This document shows, piece by piece, positions 6,998 through 16,013 of a stretch of DNA of 64,000 nucleotides. The notes below the pieces were generated by a model. The model saw only the letters and a list, made by a program, of their open reading frames with translations. It searched no databases and was not told the DNA's origin. Each line of letters starts with the position of its first letter. The stretch's first letter is position 1. The translations under genes and the position numbers were made by a program. The stretch is from Improbicoccus devescovinae (GTDB taxonomy: Bacteria > Bacillota > Clostridia > Oscillospirales > Acutalibacteraceae), in NCBI GenBank assembly GCA_036245095.1, contig BSWA01000003.1:1-64000 (forward strand), written 5' to 3'.

Positions 6998-7892
6998 CCT
7001 CTTCGGAAATTGGGTTTTTATGTCTAAATATGATTTAATAATATCGGTGATGAAAATTGACAAGATATGAAAAAGCTATGAGATTACAAGATGCAGATTT
7101 TAAGCAATTAATAGGTGTAAAAAAAGAAACTTACAGTGCGATGATTGCTCAGCTTCAAATAGCTTACGCTGAAAAGCACAAACGTCGAGGCAGGCACACA
7201 AAATTAACACTTCAAGATCAATTATTTATGGCTTTGAAGTACTGGCGACAGTATGTGACACAAAAAGAATTGGCATTTGAGTTTGAGGTTGGCGAAGCAA
7301 CAACGCACGACACAATCGTTTGGGTCGAAGATACACTGATTAAAAGCAGAAAATTCAGTTTACCCGGCAAAAAAGCATTACTTGAAAATAACGAGATAGA
7401 AATTGTGGTTGTTGATGTTATGGAAAGTCCGGTCGAACGCCCTAAAAAAAACAGCGTCAGTGGTATTCAGGAAAGAAAAAAAGGCATACCATAAAAACGC
7501 AACTAATTGTAAATCGACAAACAAAAGATATTATCTGTATTGCCCATGCTGAAGGAAAAACTCACGACTTTAAACTTTATGAGGAAAGTATAGGATATGC
7601 GATTTCAAATGATAAAAAAGTCCAAGGAGACAGCGGTTATCAGGGAATTTTGAGATTACACAAAAACAGCGAAACTCCAAAGAAAAAACCAAGAAAAGGC
7701 ACACTCACTGCCGAAGAAAAATCTGAAAATCGGCGTATTTCAAAAGAACGAATCATAATTGAAAACATAAATGCAAAAATTAAAGTTTTTAAAATAGTAG
7801 CAAACAAATACCGTAATCGACGTACTCGGTTTAAATTAAGAATGTCTTTGTTGTGCGGATTAATTAATTTTGAAAATTAATTTCCGAGGAGG
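6998..7892 (+). mobile_element. IS5-family (ISL2-like) insertion sequence
   Basis: Element of 895 bp with 14-bp terminal inverted repeats, CCTCTTCGGAAATT at 6998-7011 and AATTTCCGAGGAGG at 7879-7892 (one mismatch), enclosing one transposase gene. Its right end directly abuts a 60-bp remnant of the IS427-like element. Confidence 0.85.
7057..7880 (+). CDS. ISL2-like transposase in two frames (7057-7494 and on to 7880)
   Basis: Frame one reads MTRYEKAMRLQDADF, RGRHTKLTLQDQLFMALKYW (HTH-like, DUF4817-type N-terminus), TTHDTIVWVED and VVVDVMESPVERPKK, containing the first catalytic Asp. At 7444-7451 there is an A8C run with the heptamer A AAA AAC, and a -1 shift continues QRQWYSGKKKRHT, GDSGYQG (second Asp) and RIIIENINAKIKVFKIVANK (Glu) to a stop at 7880. 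The start could be the TTG at 7057 or a nearby codon. The break may be a programmed frameshift, poly-A slippage or a mutation. ISL2 transposases are usually one frame, so I lean to mutation or slippage. Confidence 0.8.
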
Positions 7893-7954
7893 TCTATAGT
7901 TTTTAAGTTTATTTCATTGATTTAAGAATGTCAAATTTTGTGTAGACACTATCT
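7893..7954 (-). mobile_element. Solo right end of the IS427-like element
   Basis: About 60 bp identical to the right end of copy A (TAGTTTTTAAGTTTATTTCA through GTGTAGACACTATC), with no left end. It now supplies the stop codon and last residues of the GT8 gene. Confidence 0.85.
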
Positions 7955-8876
7955 GTTTAGTCATATTATAATAATTCTGCCAAATATCATAAAAACTTTT
8001 TCGAATGCCTTTTTTAGTTTTCCAAGGTTTATGAGGACCTGAAAAGTGTAGGCTTACACAATTATCAATTGAATGTTTTTCATTTTTGTAATGCAATTTC
8101 CCTTCGTTGTCTAAGTTTACAAATATACAATATTTATATGGAAGTAAAAGCGCTTTATTTTTAACTATGCTTTGAGTTAAAGCATATTCTTCTACCCCAC
8201 CAGCAAGTTGTTTGCGAGCATACAAATCATCTTTTTTTACATTAAATTCCAAAGCTTTTTTTAAAAATTTTTCCTGTAATTTATCTTTTCTTATTTCTTT
8301 AAGATTATATAATCCTATTCCGGCAGTTAGCCAATAATCACATTTAGGCTTAGACACTGCATATTTATTTGCCATTTCCGATAAATCCACAGTCGCCAAA
8401 TATTTATTATCTAAATTTTTTTTCCAAAGTTCGTTAATATTTTGTAAAAACAAAACATCATCATCAAACCAAAAAATCTTTTCTAAATCTGGAAAAATTT
8501 CTGCGCAATAAAGTTTAACTAATATAGATTTATGCCAGGGTTCTGTGTTAATTTTTTTTAATTTAGACTCATCAAAAGAAACAAAATTTAATTTAAGATT
8601 TTTAAATTTTTTTTCTAGCTTTTTTGTTTTTAAAATATTTTCTTGGGTTATTGGATTGCTTTTAAAACACACAATATTTATATTAAATCTTTCTTCGGAA
8701 TTTTCAAGCATTGAAAAAATTGCAACCTGAGTCTCAAGTAAATTATTATCATCCGCACAACAAAAGGCCTGTATGTCCATTTTTTGGAAAACTCTTTTTG
8801 AGCTAATTGAAAAACAAAAACAAATCATAAAACTTAATAAAAATAACAAAGTTAATATAATTTTTTTAATTTTCAT
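7914..8876 (-). CDS. Family 8 glycosyltransferase, IS-derived C-terminus
   Basis: GT8 (LgtC-like) enzymes are retaining, metal-dependent transferases of galactose or glucose. The protein has an N-terminal hydrophobic anchor (IILTLLFLLSFMICFCFS), FCCADDNNLLETQVAIFSML for nucleotide-sugar binding, IFWFDDDVLFLQNI with the DxD metal motif, DYWLTAGIGLYNL and the C-terminal LHFSGPHKPW. The ATG at 8874-8876 is chosen for the GAGGTAG just upstream. The last 12 residues (IVSTQNLTFLNQ) are encoded by the terminal repeat of an IS427-like element, so the original tail has been lost. The catalytic core is complete. It is a single gene without operon partners; the acceptor is unknown, possibly a surface glycan. 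Confidence 0.85.
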   Translation of the reverse strand: MKIKKIILTLLFLLSFMICFCFSISSKRVFQKMDIQAFCCADDNNLLETQVAIFSMLENSEERFNINIVCFKSNPITQENILKTKKLEKKFKNLKLNFVSFDESKLKKINTEPWHKSILVKLYCAEIFPDLEKIFWFDDDVLFLQNINELWKKNLDNKYLATVDLSEMANKYAVSKPKCDYWLTAGIGLYNLKEIRKDKLQEKFLKKALEFNVKKDDLYARKQLAGGVEEYALTQSIVKNKALLLPYKYCIFVNLDNEGKLHYKNEKHSIDNCVSLHFSGPHKPWKTKKGIRKSFYDIWQNYYNMTKQIVSTQNLTFLNQ

Positions 8877-9094
8877 GATCAACTACCTCTCTTTTTAAAA
8901 TTTGTATAATTTTACAAAAAAAAGAAAATAAGTAAAGGTTTTTTATTTAATTTGAGAGTAACCAATAACGTGTTTATAAAAAATCATACAAAGAAAAAGC
9001 AGTTTCTCGATATTTATGAGGATGTTTAATTTTTGGATTTGACTTATACAAAGCAATTTTTTTGTTCTTTAATTTCACAATTCCGATTATTAAT

Positions 9095-10236
9095 TTAATT
9101 TTTATTTATTTTGAATAGTTTTTTGAAAAAATTTATTATTTTTATGAATATGTTGTATATTTTTTTGGTAGGAATTTCAGATTTGCATGTTAAAATATTT
9201 TCACCTATTATAATTCCATCATGTTTATATACTATTTTGCCTACTATTTGGCCTTGGTGAACCGGAGCTTCTATATGTTCTGGGATCACAATTTCACGTT
9301 GAATATCTGAATCTAAAATATCAGATTTGAATGTCCTTGAAAACCATGTGGCGCTTATTATATTTGCTTCTGAAGATTCTCCATTGATAACTTTTAAAGT
9401 AGTCTCAAATTCTCGATCATCGAAAGTTTTACTTATAGTGTTTTTAAAGCCATAATTGTAAAGTTCGATATGATCATTCCAGTCATCAGAGGCATTTAAC
9501 GTAACAGCAACTAATTTTATATTATCTTTGAGTGCACAAGAAACTAAACATCTTCCTGCTTTTTTTGTGAAACCTGTCTTAATGCCTATACAATATTTAT
9601 ATAAATCCAGTAATTTATTGTGATTTTTTAAGAATAATTTTTTATTATTTTCAAGCCGAATTACTTTGGTCAATTTTGAAGTTATAGAAGCAAATTTTTC
9701 ATTCTCCATACAATATGCCCCTAATATTGCCATATCGCGAGCTGTACTATGATGATCCCCATAATCCAAGCCAGACGGCGTCGTAAAATGTGTATTTTTC
9801 ATGCCGATTTGTTTAGCACGAGAATTCATTAATTTAATAAAATTTTCTTTAGAACCAGATACTAGCATTGCCGCAGCATTTGCAGCATCGTTACCCGATG
9901 GCAATAACATACCATAAACTAAATCTTCTAAACTTACGATGTCTCCGACTTCTAATCCCATACTAGAGCCTTCAACATTTATCATGTCGTATGTAATTTC
10001 CATGTTTTTTTTATTTTGATTTACTTCTGCTTCTTCAAGCGCTAAAATAGAGGTCATTATTTTAGTTGTACTCGCCATTGCTAATGGTATTTCCGATTGT
10101 TTCTGCCAAATTATGTCTCCTGAGTCTGCGCAAATAACTATAGCAGATTTAGCTGAAACTCCTAATGAAACTGCTTTTAAATTATTGATATTAACTAAAA
10201 ATAATAATAAAAATATTTTTATTTTTTTTATTTCAA
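9095..10236 (-). CDS. D-alanyl-D-alanine carboxypeptidase (DacF/PBP5 type), start frameshifted
   Basis: Penicillin-binding D,D-carboxypeptidase that trims peptidoglycan stem peptides. The serine motif is ASTTK (Ser-x-x-Lys), followed by SGNDAAN and KTGFTKKAGR, all intact, then a PBP5-C-like domain (about residues 255-325 of the core) and a C-terminal basic/hydrophobic helix for membrane anchoring. The conserved N-terminus continues upstream of the first in-frame ATG (10078): AIVICADSGDIIWQKQSEIP and a Sec signal peptide. That frame has no standard start. A TTG at 10234-10236 with AGGAG 5 nt upstream is one base out of frame, and adding one A to its AAA restores a perfect signal peptide (MKIKKIKIFLLL). 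It is therefore frameshifted at the start, or needs slippage. Confidence 0.82.
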
Positions 10237-10386
10237 ATTCACTCCTAAATATTAATATTTTTTAATTTATTTTATTTTAATTTATGATGTAATTTCGGTA
10301 AACATTCTAAATATAGGCATTTACAAACCATGACATCAAACTTCTTTCGAATCTAAGATGTTCATATTTTCAAGCCGAGATGTTCT

Positions 10387-10515
10387 ATGAGAATAAACAC
10401 GGAAACCTATAAGCATTTATCAAATAAAGAGCTTCGCTATCGAAGAACTCTGGCAAGATTGCATGCTATTCGATATGTCCTAAAAAATATATGTGAATTT
10501 TTAGAATCAGCCTAA
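10387..10515 (+). CDS. Small ORF of unknown nature (42 aa)
   Basis: ATG at 10387, reading MRINTETYKHLSNKELRYRR, then a basic helical stretch ending ICEFLESA. No ribosome binding site is obvious and I do not recognise it. The Arg/Leu-rich composition could be a scrap of a transposase or DNA-binding protein. The surrounding 10261-10720 holds no other gene. Confidence 0.2.
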   Translation: MRINTETYKHLSNKELRYRRTLARLHAIRYVLKNICEFLESA

Positions 10516-10720
10516 AATATTAATTCTGCATCTTTTTCAGATAAAAAATCTGCTGTCCTAATAATCACTTATTCATGACAAAAAAATGGGAATCTCAAAA
10601 AAACAAAAAAGAGGGATAAAACGACATATTTATATAACTTGCGTAAACATTTTTTGCATACCGAAATAAATAAGTTATATAAAAAATACGTTATTTATTT
10701 ACTTTTAAAATAATTTTAAA

Positions 10721-10749
10721 TTGACATTTAAATTCTATTGTGTTATTCT
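10721..10749 (+). promoter_or_regulatory. Sigma-A promoter of rplJL
   Basis: TTGACA at 10721-10726, 17-bp spacer, TATTCT at 10744-10749, directly upstream of the L10 leader. Confidence 0.65.
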
Positions 10750-10758
10750 ACACTCTGA

Positions 10759-10884
10759 CTGTTCCAGAGACAATAGGTATGTATTTTTAGTATCTTATTA
10801 AAAATTATTTAAAAATTATTTAAAATAATTGCCTATTTAGGAAATTTAATTTTTAGTTAAGTTTAAAATTTGAGTTTGGAACAG
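10759..10884 (+). ncRNA. Ribosomal protein L10 leader
   Basis: Between the promoter and rplJ lies a pairing pattern typical of L10 autoregulatory leaders. An outer stem joins CTGTTCC (10759-10765) to GGAACAG (10878-10884). Inside it, AGAGACAATAGGTA is followed after an AU-rich arm by TGCCTATT. In Firmicutes L10-L12 binds this structure to repress its own operon. The call rests on position plus visible helices. Confidence 0.65.
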
Positions 10885-10934
10885 AAAATATCGTTTAAAT
10901 TATTATTCTAAAGTAGAAAGCAAGGTGATAAGTT

Positions 10935-11465
10935 TTGCCAAGTATTAAAAATTTAGCTAAAAAAAAGGCTAAAGTTGTTGAAATATCTAGTGAATTTAAA
11001 CAATCAATAGTAGGAGTTTTAGTGAGCTATAAAGGTATAAATGTAGACAGCGACACTGTTTTGCGAAAACAGATGCGTGAGAGTAATATAATTTATAAAG
11101 TGGTTAAAAATACTCTGTTAAAGCGTGCGTTTGATATTTCGGGGATTTCAGGTCTAGATTATGTTTTAAAAGGGTCTACTGCTATAGCTTTGAGCAAAGA
11201 TAGTTATTCTTCTGTCGCTAGAATTGTTTGCGATTTTGCTAAGAAAAATGATTATTATAAAATTAAAGCTGGATTCGTCGAAGGTAATGCGATTGATTTA
11301 AACGAGGTCCTCGCGTTAGCTAAATTGCCGGAAAAAGAAGAGTTAGTGGCGCAAGTGCTTAGAGGCCTGAACACTCCTATTGTGAGTCTGGTTATGGTTT
11401 TAAACGGGATTATACGGTCGTTTGCTATTGTGATTAATGAAATTTCCCAGAAGAAATCACAATAA
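10935..11465 (+). CDS. rplJ: 50S ribosomal protein L10
   Basis: L10 anchors the L7/L12 stalk on the large subunit. The 176-residue protein is full length: MPSIKNLAKKKAKVVEISSE, GVLVSYKGINV, LRKQMRESNIIYKVVKNTLLKRA, LKGSTAIALS and a C-terminal helix that carries L12. The start is TTG at 10935, with AAGGTGAT about 7 nt upstream. rplL follows 29 bp later. The usual clostridial neighbours rplK-rplA (upstream) and rpoB-rpoC (downstream) are absent, so this pair has been separated from the ancestral cluster. Confidence 0.95.
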   Translation: MPSIKNLAKKKAKVVEISSEFKQSIVGVLVSYKGINVDSDTVLRKQMRESNIIYKVVKNTLLKRAFDISGISGLDYVLKGSTAIALSKDSYSSVARIVCDFAKKNDYYKIKAGFVEGNAIDLNEVLALAKLPEKEELVAQVLRGLNTPIVSLVMVLNGIIRSFAIVINEISQKKSQ

Positions 11466-11494
11466 AATTTTAGTTTATATTTGGAGGATTTGAT

Positions 11495-11875
11495 ATGTCT
11501 GAAAAAGTTACAAAATTAATGGAAAATGTTAAAGAACTTACAGTATTAGAACTTAGTCAATTGGTGAAAGCTCTTGAGGAAGAATTTGGAGTCTCTGCGG
11601 CTGCCCCGATAGCTGTGGCTACTTCAGGTGGCGATAATACTGCTGGCGGCGCTGAAGTCGAAAAAACTGAGTTCGATGTGATTTTGAAAAATGCAGGGCC
11701 TAATAAAATTAAAGTTATTAAGCTCGTTAAAGACTTGACTGGACTTAATCTTAAAGAGGCTAAAGAACTAGTTGATGAGGCTCCAAAAGTTCTCAAAGAA
11801 AAAATAAGCAAAGAGGCTGCTGAGGAAATGAAAAAGAGTTTTGAGGAATTAGAGGCACAAATTGAAGTAAAATAA
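11495..11875 (+). CDS. rplL: 50S ribosomal protein L7/L12
   Basis: 126 residues, the normal length. N-terminal dimerisation helix (VKELTVLELSQLVKALEEEF), Ala/Gly-rich hinge (SAAAPIAVATSGGDNTAGG) and the C-terminal factor-binding domain (EKTEFDVILKNAGPNKIKVI, GLNLKEAKELVDEAPK). A strong TTGGAGGA ribosome binding site precedes the ATG, matching the need for several copies per ribosome. Co-transcribed with rplJ. Confidence 0.97.
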   Translation: MSEKVTKLMENVKELTVLELSQLVKALEEEFGVSAAAPIAVATSGGDNTAGGAEVEKTEFDVILKNAGPNKIKVIKLVKDLTGLNLKEAKELVDEAPKVLKEKISKEAAEEMKKSFEELEAQIEVK

Positions 11876-11943
11876 ATATATATTTATGTATTTTTTGTTA
11901 AAATTATACAAAAAAATGCACGTGAAATGAGGTTTCAATATTT

Positions 11944-14900
11944 GTGGCGTCTGAATATAAATCTAAAGATACTCGCAAAATTGAAATATTAGATGGTAAT
12001 GAGGCGGCTGCATGGGTTGCGGCTGCTTTTACCGAGGTTGCAGCGGTTTATCCTATTACGCCCTCGACAGAAATGTCCGAAAAATTAGATAAGTTCGTGT
12101 ATCAAAATAAACAAAATATATTCAAAAGCAATATAATTTTTGTTGAAGCTAATTCAGAAATTGGCGTTGCAGGCATAATTCACGGGGCGCTAACCAGTGG
12201 CTCGTTGGCGACGAGTTTTACATGTTCACAGGGGTTATTATTATTTATTCCTGTTTTGTACAGGCTTGCGGGTGAGTGTTTACCGGCGGTTATTTATGTT
12301 TCCACTCGTAGCATAGCTACTCATGCGCTTTCGATTTTTGGAGATCATTCTGATATATATGCTTGTAGGCAAACAGGCGTATGTATGATCTGTGCTTCAA
12401 GTGTCCAAGAAATTATGGATCTTTCTCTTGTTGTGCATTTAAGTGCTGTTACATGTTCAATGCCGTTTATTTTCTTTTTTGATGGATTTAGGACTTCACA
12501 TGAATTGAGAAATGTGAAAACTTGGAGTTATTGCGATTTTGAAGAAATATTAGATTCTGAATTTTTCCTAAATTTAGATAGGTTTAAATCTAGTTCTGTG
12601 AATCCTAGTCGAGATATAATTAGGGGTACTAATCAGAATGATGATATTTTTTTTCAAGTTATGGAATCGAAAAATTACAAGTATGACACAATTATAAATA
12701 CAATCAATAGTTTTATGTTAAAAATAAACAAAAAAATTGGCACTAATTATATGCCATTTAATTATTACGGTCATACATATGCAGAAAAAATAATAATAGC
12801 TATGGGTTCGGTATGTCAAACTATTCAGGAAGTTGTTGATTATTTAAATAAAAAAAACCAAAGAGTAGGTTTAATTATTGTTCATGTTTACAGGCCATTT
12901 TCAATAGAAAGTTTAATTTCTGTTCTGCCTAAGACCGTTAGCAAAATTTCAATTTTAGATCGAACTAAAGAATCCGGTTCGGTTGGAGAACCTCTTTATT
13001 TAGATATAATAGCTAGTTTTAATCAAAAAAATATTAAAAATATAATTTTTTTTGCTGGTAGATACGGAATTGCTTCAAAAGATACAAGCTATCAGGATAT
13101 TTTGGCTGTTTTTGAAAACATGAATTCTGATAATCCTAAAAAGCAGTTTACCATCGGTATTTTAGACGATATCACTAATTTATCGCTGGAACCAATAAGA
13201 AAAAATGTTGATTTTGATAAAATTAATAATCATTTTGAGATTCAAATTTGGGGCTTAGGTTCGGATGGATCAATTAGTTCTGCTAAAAATATTATAAAAA
13301 TTATAGCTGAAAATACTAAATTCAATGTTCAGGGATATTTCAAGTATGATTCGAAAAAAGCAGGTGGTCTTACTGTTTCGCATGTGAGATTTAACGAAAA
13401 TTTAATAAAATCTGAATATTATGTTAAACAAACTGATATTTTGGTCTGTCAACACTTTGAATTTGTTAATATTTATGATTATACTGAAATTTTAAAACCT
13501 GGATCTGTCTTTTTGTTGAATTCTTCTGCGGAAAATATAAACAAAATTAACAGCAAATTAATTGATTTTATATTAAAAAATGACATAAATTTTTTTATAT
13601 TAGATTCCGATAGTATAGCTGAAAAATTTAATTTAAATGGTAAAATAAATACTTCGATGGAAACTGCTTTCTTCAAAATAATTTCAGATTACTCTAATTT
13701 ACTAATAAAAAAAATAGATTTTATTAGTTTAATCAAAATAAATATAGCTAAAAATTACAGTCATAAAGGTGAAATTTTAGTAAATAATAATATAAAAGCC
13801 GTTGATTTTAGTTTAGAGAAATGTAATTTGATAACAAAAATAAATTTGAGTTTGAGTTTGAGTTTGAATAAAAAAATAGATAATATTCACAGTTTTGGAT
13901 TTGAAAAAATAGTTAATTTAGTCAATTCTAACAAGGGAGATACATTGCCAGTATCGAGCTTTTTAGAATTTTCTGATGGAACTGTTCCAAATAATACTGC
14001 ATGTTTGTTATATAAAAAAAAATGCACAAAAATGCCATTCTGGGGTCCGGAAAATTGTATACAATGTGGTATTTGTTCACTTTTGTGTCCTCATGGAGTA
14101 ATAAAAAGTATTGCGTTAACATATACTGAATCTGTTGAATTGTACGAAAATTTCGGTATAAAATGCATAAATTTTTCGGGTTTTGATGATTTGAATTTTG
14201 CGATTATTATTAATTATAATCAATGTACCGGATGCGGAATATGTGCAAAAGTGTGCCCTGGTAAATTCAGAAATAATGCTTTGATTATGCAGGTATCAGA
14301 AAAATTTAATAAAAAAAATCATGATATTTATATTTTTTTAGATAAATTATCCAAAAAAGATAAAATTTTTGAAAAATTTAAACCTAGTACTGTTCGAGGA
14401 GTTCAATTTAAAGAATTTTTATTACAATTTGGGGATGCGTGTCCAGGATGTGGCCAACCTGCATATGCTAGGCTCGTGACACAATTGTTTGGTATGCGAT
14501 TGTGTATCGCTAACGCCACTGGATGTAGTTCGATTTGGGGTGGATCCGTTTTTTCTATACCATATAAACGCGGAACTCATGGTTTTAGTCCTGCTTGGCA
14601 TAGTTCTTTGTTCGAAAATAACGCTGAATTTGGTTTTGGTATGGCATTATCGCACAAAAATATGCGTAATAAATTGTTGAATTTTGTTAAAAATATATTA
14701 AACATAACGAAGAATAAAAATTTGAAAATAATATGCCAGAATTATGTGGATTCTTTTGATAATGGAGAAAAAAATTTTGAGTTTTCATCTGGTTTGATTA
14801 ATATTTTGAAAAAATATATTATTAAAATCCCAGAAAGCTCGGAATTGAGTATTTGTACAGAAATTCTGAAATATAGTGAGTATTTGTCTAAAAAATCTGT

Positions 14901-15435
14901 TTGGATTTTCGGCGGGGACGGTTGGGCATATGATATCGGTTTTGCGGGCTTAGATCATGTGATTGCTTCTGGCGAAAATGTGAATATCCTTGTGTTTGAT
15001 ACTGAGATGTATTCGAATACTGGTGGTCAATGCTCGAAGGCTACGTCATGTAATACTAATATAAAATTTGCGCTCGGTGGTAAAAAAACTAGTAAGAAAA
15101 AATTGGCCGATATGATTATGTTATATCAAAAAGTGTATGTGGCGCAGGTTAATATTGCGGCTAATCCGCAGCAATGTGTGAATGCTTTCGTTGAAGCCGA
15201 GGCGTATAATGGGCCGTCGCTTATTATAGCATATGCTTCCTGTGTAGGGCATGGAATTAAAAACGGTATGTCTAATGCATGTGAACAGGCTATAAATGCT
15301 GTTAAATATGGGTACTGGAATTTGTTTAGATTTAATCCTGATTTAAATTCACATGATAAATTAGTTTATGATAGCTATAATTCTTGTGGAAATATTGACA
15401 AATTTATTAATAATGAACAAAGATTTAAAATTTAA
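11944..15435 (+). CDS. nifJ: Pyruvate:ferredoxin (flavodoxin) oxidoreductase
   Basis: Single-chain homodimeric PFOR that cleaves pyruvate to acetyl-CoA and CO2 and reduces ferredoxin or flavodoxin. 1163 residues, the usual length. Domains: N-terminal pyrimidine-binding region (YPITPSTEMSE about 38), transketolase-like domain II, the gamma domain (IWGLGSDGSISSAKNI about 435), two ferredoxin-type [4Fe-4S] motifs (CIQCGICSLLCPH about 704; CTGCGICAKVCPG about 760) and the TPP domain (GDACPGCG about 830, GGDGWAYDIG about 989, NTGGQCSKA about 1024). Start GTG at 11944 with GAGG upstream. All cluster and TPP residues I can identify are kept, so it should be active. It points to an anaerobic, ferredoxin-based metabolism. 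It stands alone, after rplL. Confidence 0.96.
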   Translation: MASEYKSKDTRKIEILDGNEAAAWVAAAFTEVAAVYPITPSTEMSEKLDKFVYQNKQNIFKSNIIFVEANSEIGVAGIIHGALTSGSLATSFTCSQGLLLFIPVLYRLAGECLPAVIYVSTRSIATHALSIFGDHSDIYACRQTGVCMICASSVQEIMDLSLVVHLSAVTCSMPFIFFFDGFRTSHELRNVKTWSYCDFEEILDSEFFLNLDRFKSSSVNPSRDIIRGTNQNDDIFFQVMESKNYKYDTIINTINSFMLKINKKIGTNYMPFNYYGHTYAEKIIIAMGSVCQTIQEVVDYLNKKNQRVGLIIVHVYRPFSIESLISVLPKTVSKISILDRTKESGSVGEPLYLDIIASFNQKNIKNIIFFAGRYGIASKDTSYQDILAVFENMNSDNPKKQFTIGILDDITNLSLEPIRKNVDFDKINNHFEIQIWGLGSDGSISSAKNIIKIIAENTKFNVQGYFKYDSKKAGGLTVSHVRFNENLIKSEYYVKQTDILVCQHFEFVNIYDYTEILKPGSVFLLNSSAENINKINSKLIDFILKNDINFFILDSDSIAEKFNLNGKINTSMETAFFKIISDYSNLLIKKIDFISLIKINIAKNYSHKGEILVNNNIKAVDFSLEKCNLITKINLSLSLSLNKKIDNIHSFGFEKIVNLVNSNKGDTLPVSSFLEFSDGTVPNNTACLLYKKKCTKMPFWGPENCIQCGICSLLCPHGVIKSIALTYTESVELYENFGIKCINFSGFDDLNFAIIINYNQCTGCGICAKVCPGKFRNNALIMQVSEKFNKKNHDIYIFLDKLSKKDKIFEKFKPSTVRGVQFKEFLLQFGDACPGCGQPAYARLVTQLFGMRLCIANATGCSSIWGGSVFSIPYKRGTHGFSPAWHSSLFENNAEFGFGMALSHKNMRNKLLNFVKNILNITKNKNLKIICQNYVDSFDNGEKNFEFSSGLINILKKYIIKIPESSELSICTEILKYSEYLSKKSVWIFGGDGWAYDIGFAGLDHVIASGENVNILVFDTEMYSNTGGQCSKATSCNTNIKFALGGKKTSKKKLADMIMLYQKVYVAQVNIAANPQQCVNAFVEAEAYNGPSLIIAYASCVGHGIKNGMSNACEQAINAVKYGYWNLFRFNPDLNSHDKLVYDSYNSCGNIDKFINNEQRFKI

Positions 15436-15509
15436 AATATTCCGGATGTGAATACATTTGTATTTTGGTTCATATATATTAACAAATACTTGTTTCAGGA
15501 GTGTTTGTT

Positions 15510-16013
15510 TTGAAAAAAACATTGGTTATTGTTTCTGCCTTTCTATTGATTTTTATTTCTGGTTGTAATATATTTAATAAGCAGAATGTTGTGCCTGTTT
15601 TGAATACTAATTTTAATTCCAAGGGTATGGCAATTGTGGGTGAGAAAGAATATGATTTTAATGTATCTCATGATAATGAAAAAAATACTAATATAGATTT
15701 GAAAATTCATGAGGGGAATACTGTCGTTATGAAATGGGATGCTAGTGGTATGCAAAGTATTGAAACTAACGGAATTACTAATAATATTAGTGGTTTTTGC
15801 CCAGATTCACATTGGAATACACTTGTTCGAATTTTTAATGATATGCATGATACACAAAAATTCGAAATTATTTCAAAAAATAAGGATAATAATAAACTAA
15901 AAAGTACTATCAATACTATGAGCATTGAAATAACTACCGATGTTGATGGGAATTTGCAGGAAATAACAATTCCTGAAAAAAACATAAAATCTGTCTTCAA
16001 AAAATCAGTTTAA
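15510..16013 (+). CDS. Putative lipoprotein of unknown function
   Basis: The TTG at 15510 is preferred because CAGGAG ends 8 nt upstream; a longer GTG start at 15501 overlaps that site. The protein opens with LKKTLVIVSAFLLIFISGC, a signal peptide II with lipobox ISGC, so it should be a membrane-tethered lipoprotein. The remaining 145 residues look like a beta-rich domain (alternating hydrophobic strands, GNTVVMKWDASGMQSIETNG, DVDGNLQEITIP). I do not recognise the family. Its stop overlaps the end of the convergent phoU by 4 bp. Confidence 0.75.
   Translation: MKKTLVIVSAFLLIFISGCNIFNKQNVVPVLNTNFNSKGMAIVGEKEYDFNVSHDNEKNTNIDLKIHEGNTVVMKWDASGMQSIETNGITNNISGFCPDSHWNTLVRIFNDMHDTQKFEIISKNKDNNKLKSTINTMSIEITTDVDGNLQEITIPEKNIKSVFKKSV

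Noticed and set aside
13848..13866. Short AGTTTG tandem repeat inside nifJ
   Set aside because: It encodes LSLSLSLN within a variable region of the PFOR; small in-frame microsatellite, no sign of a separate function.
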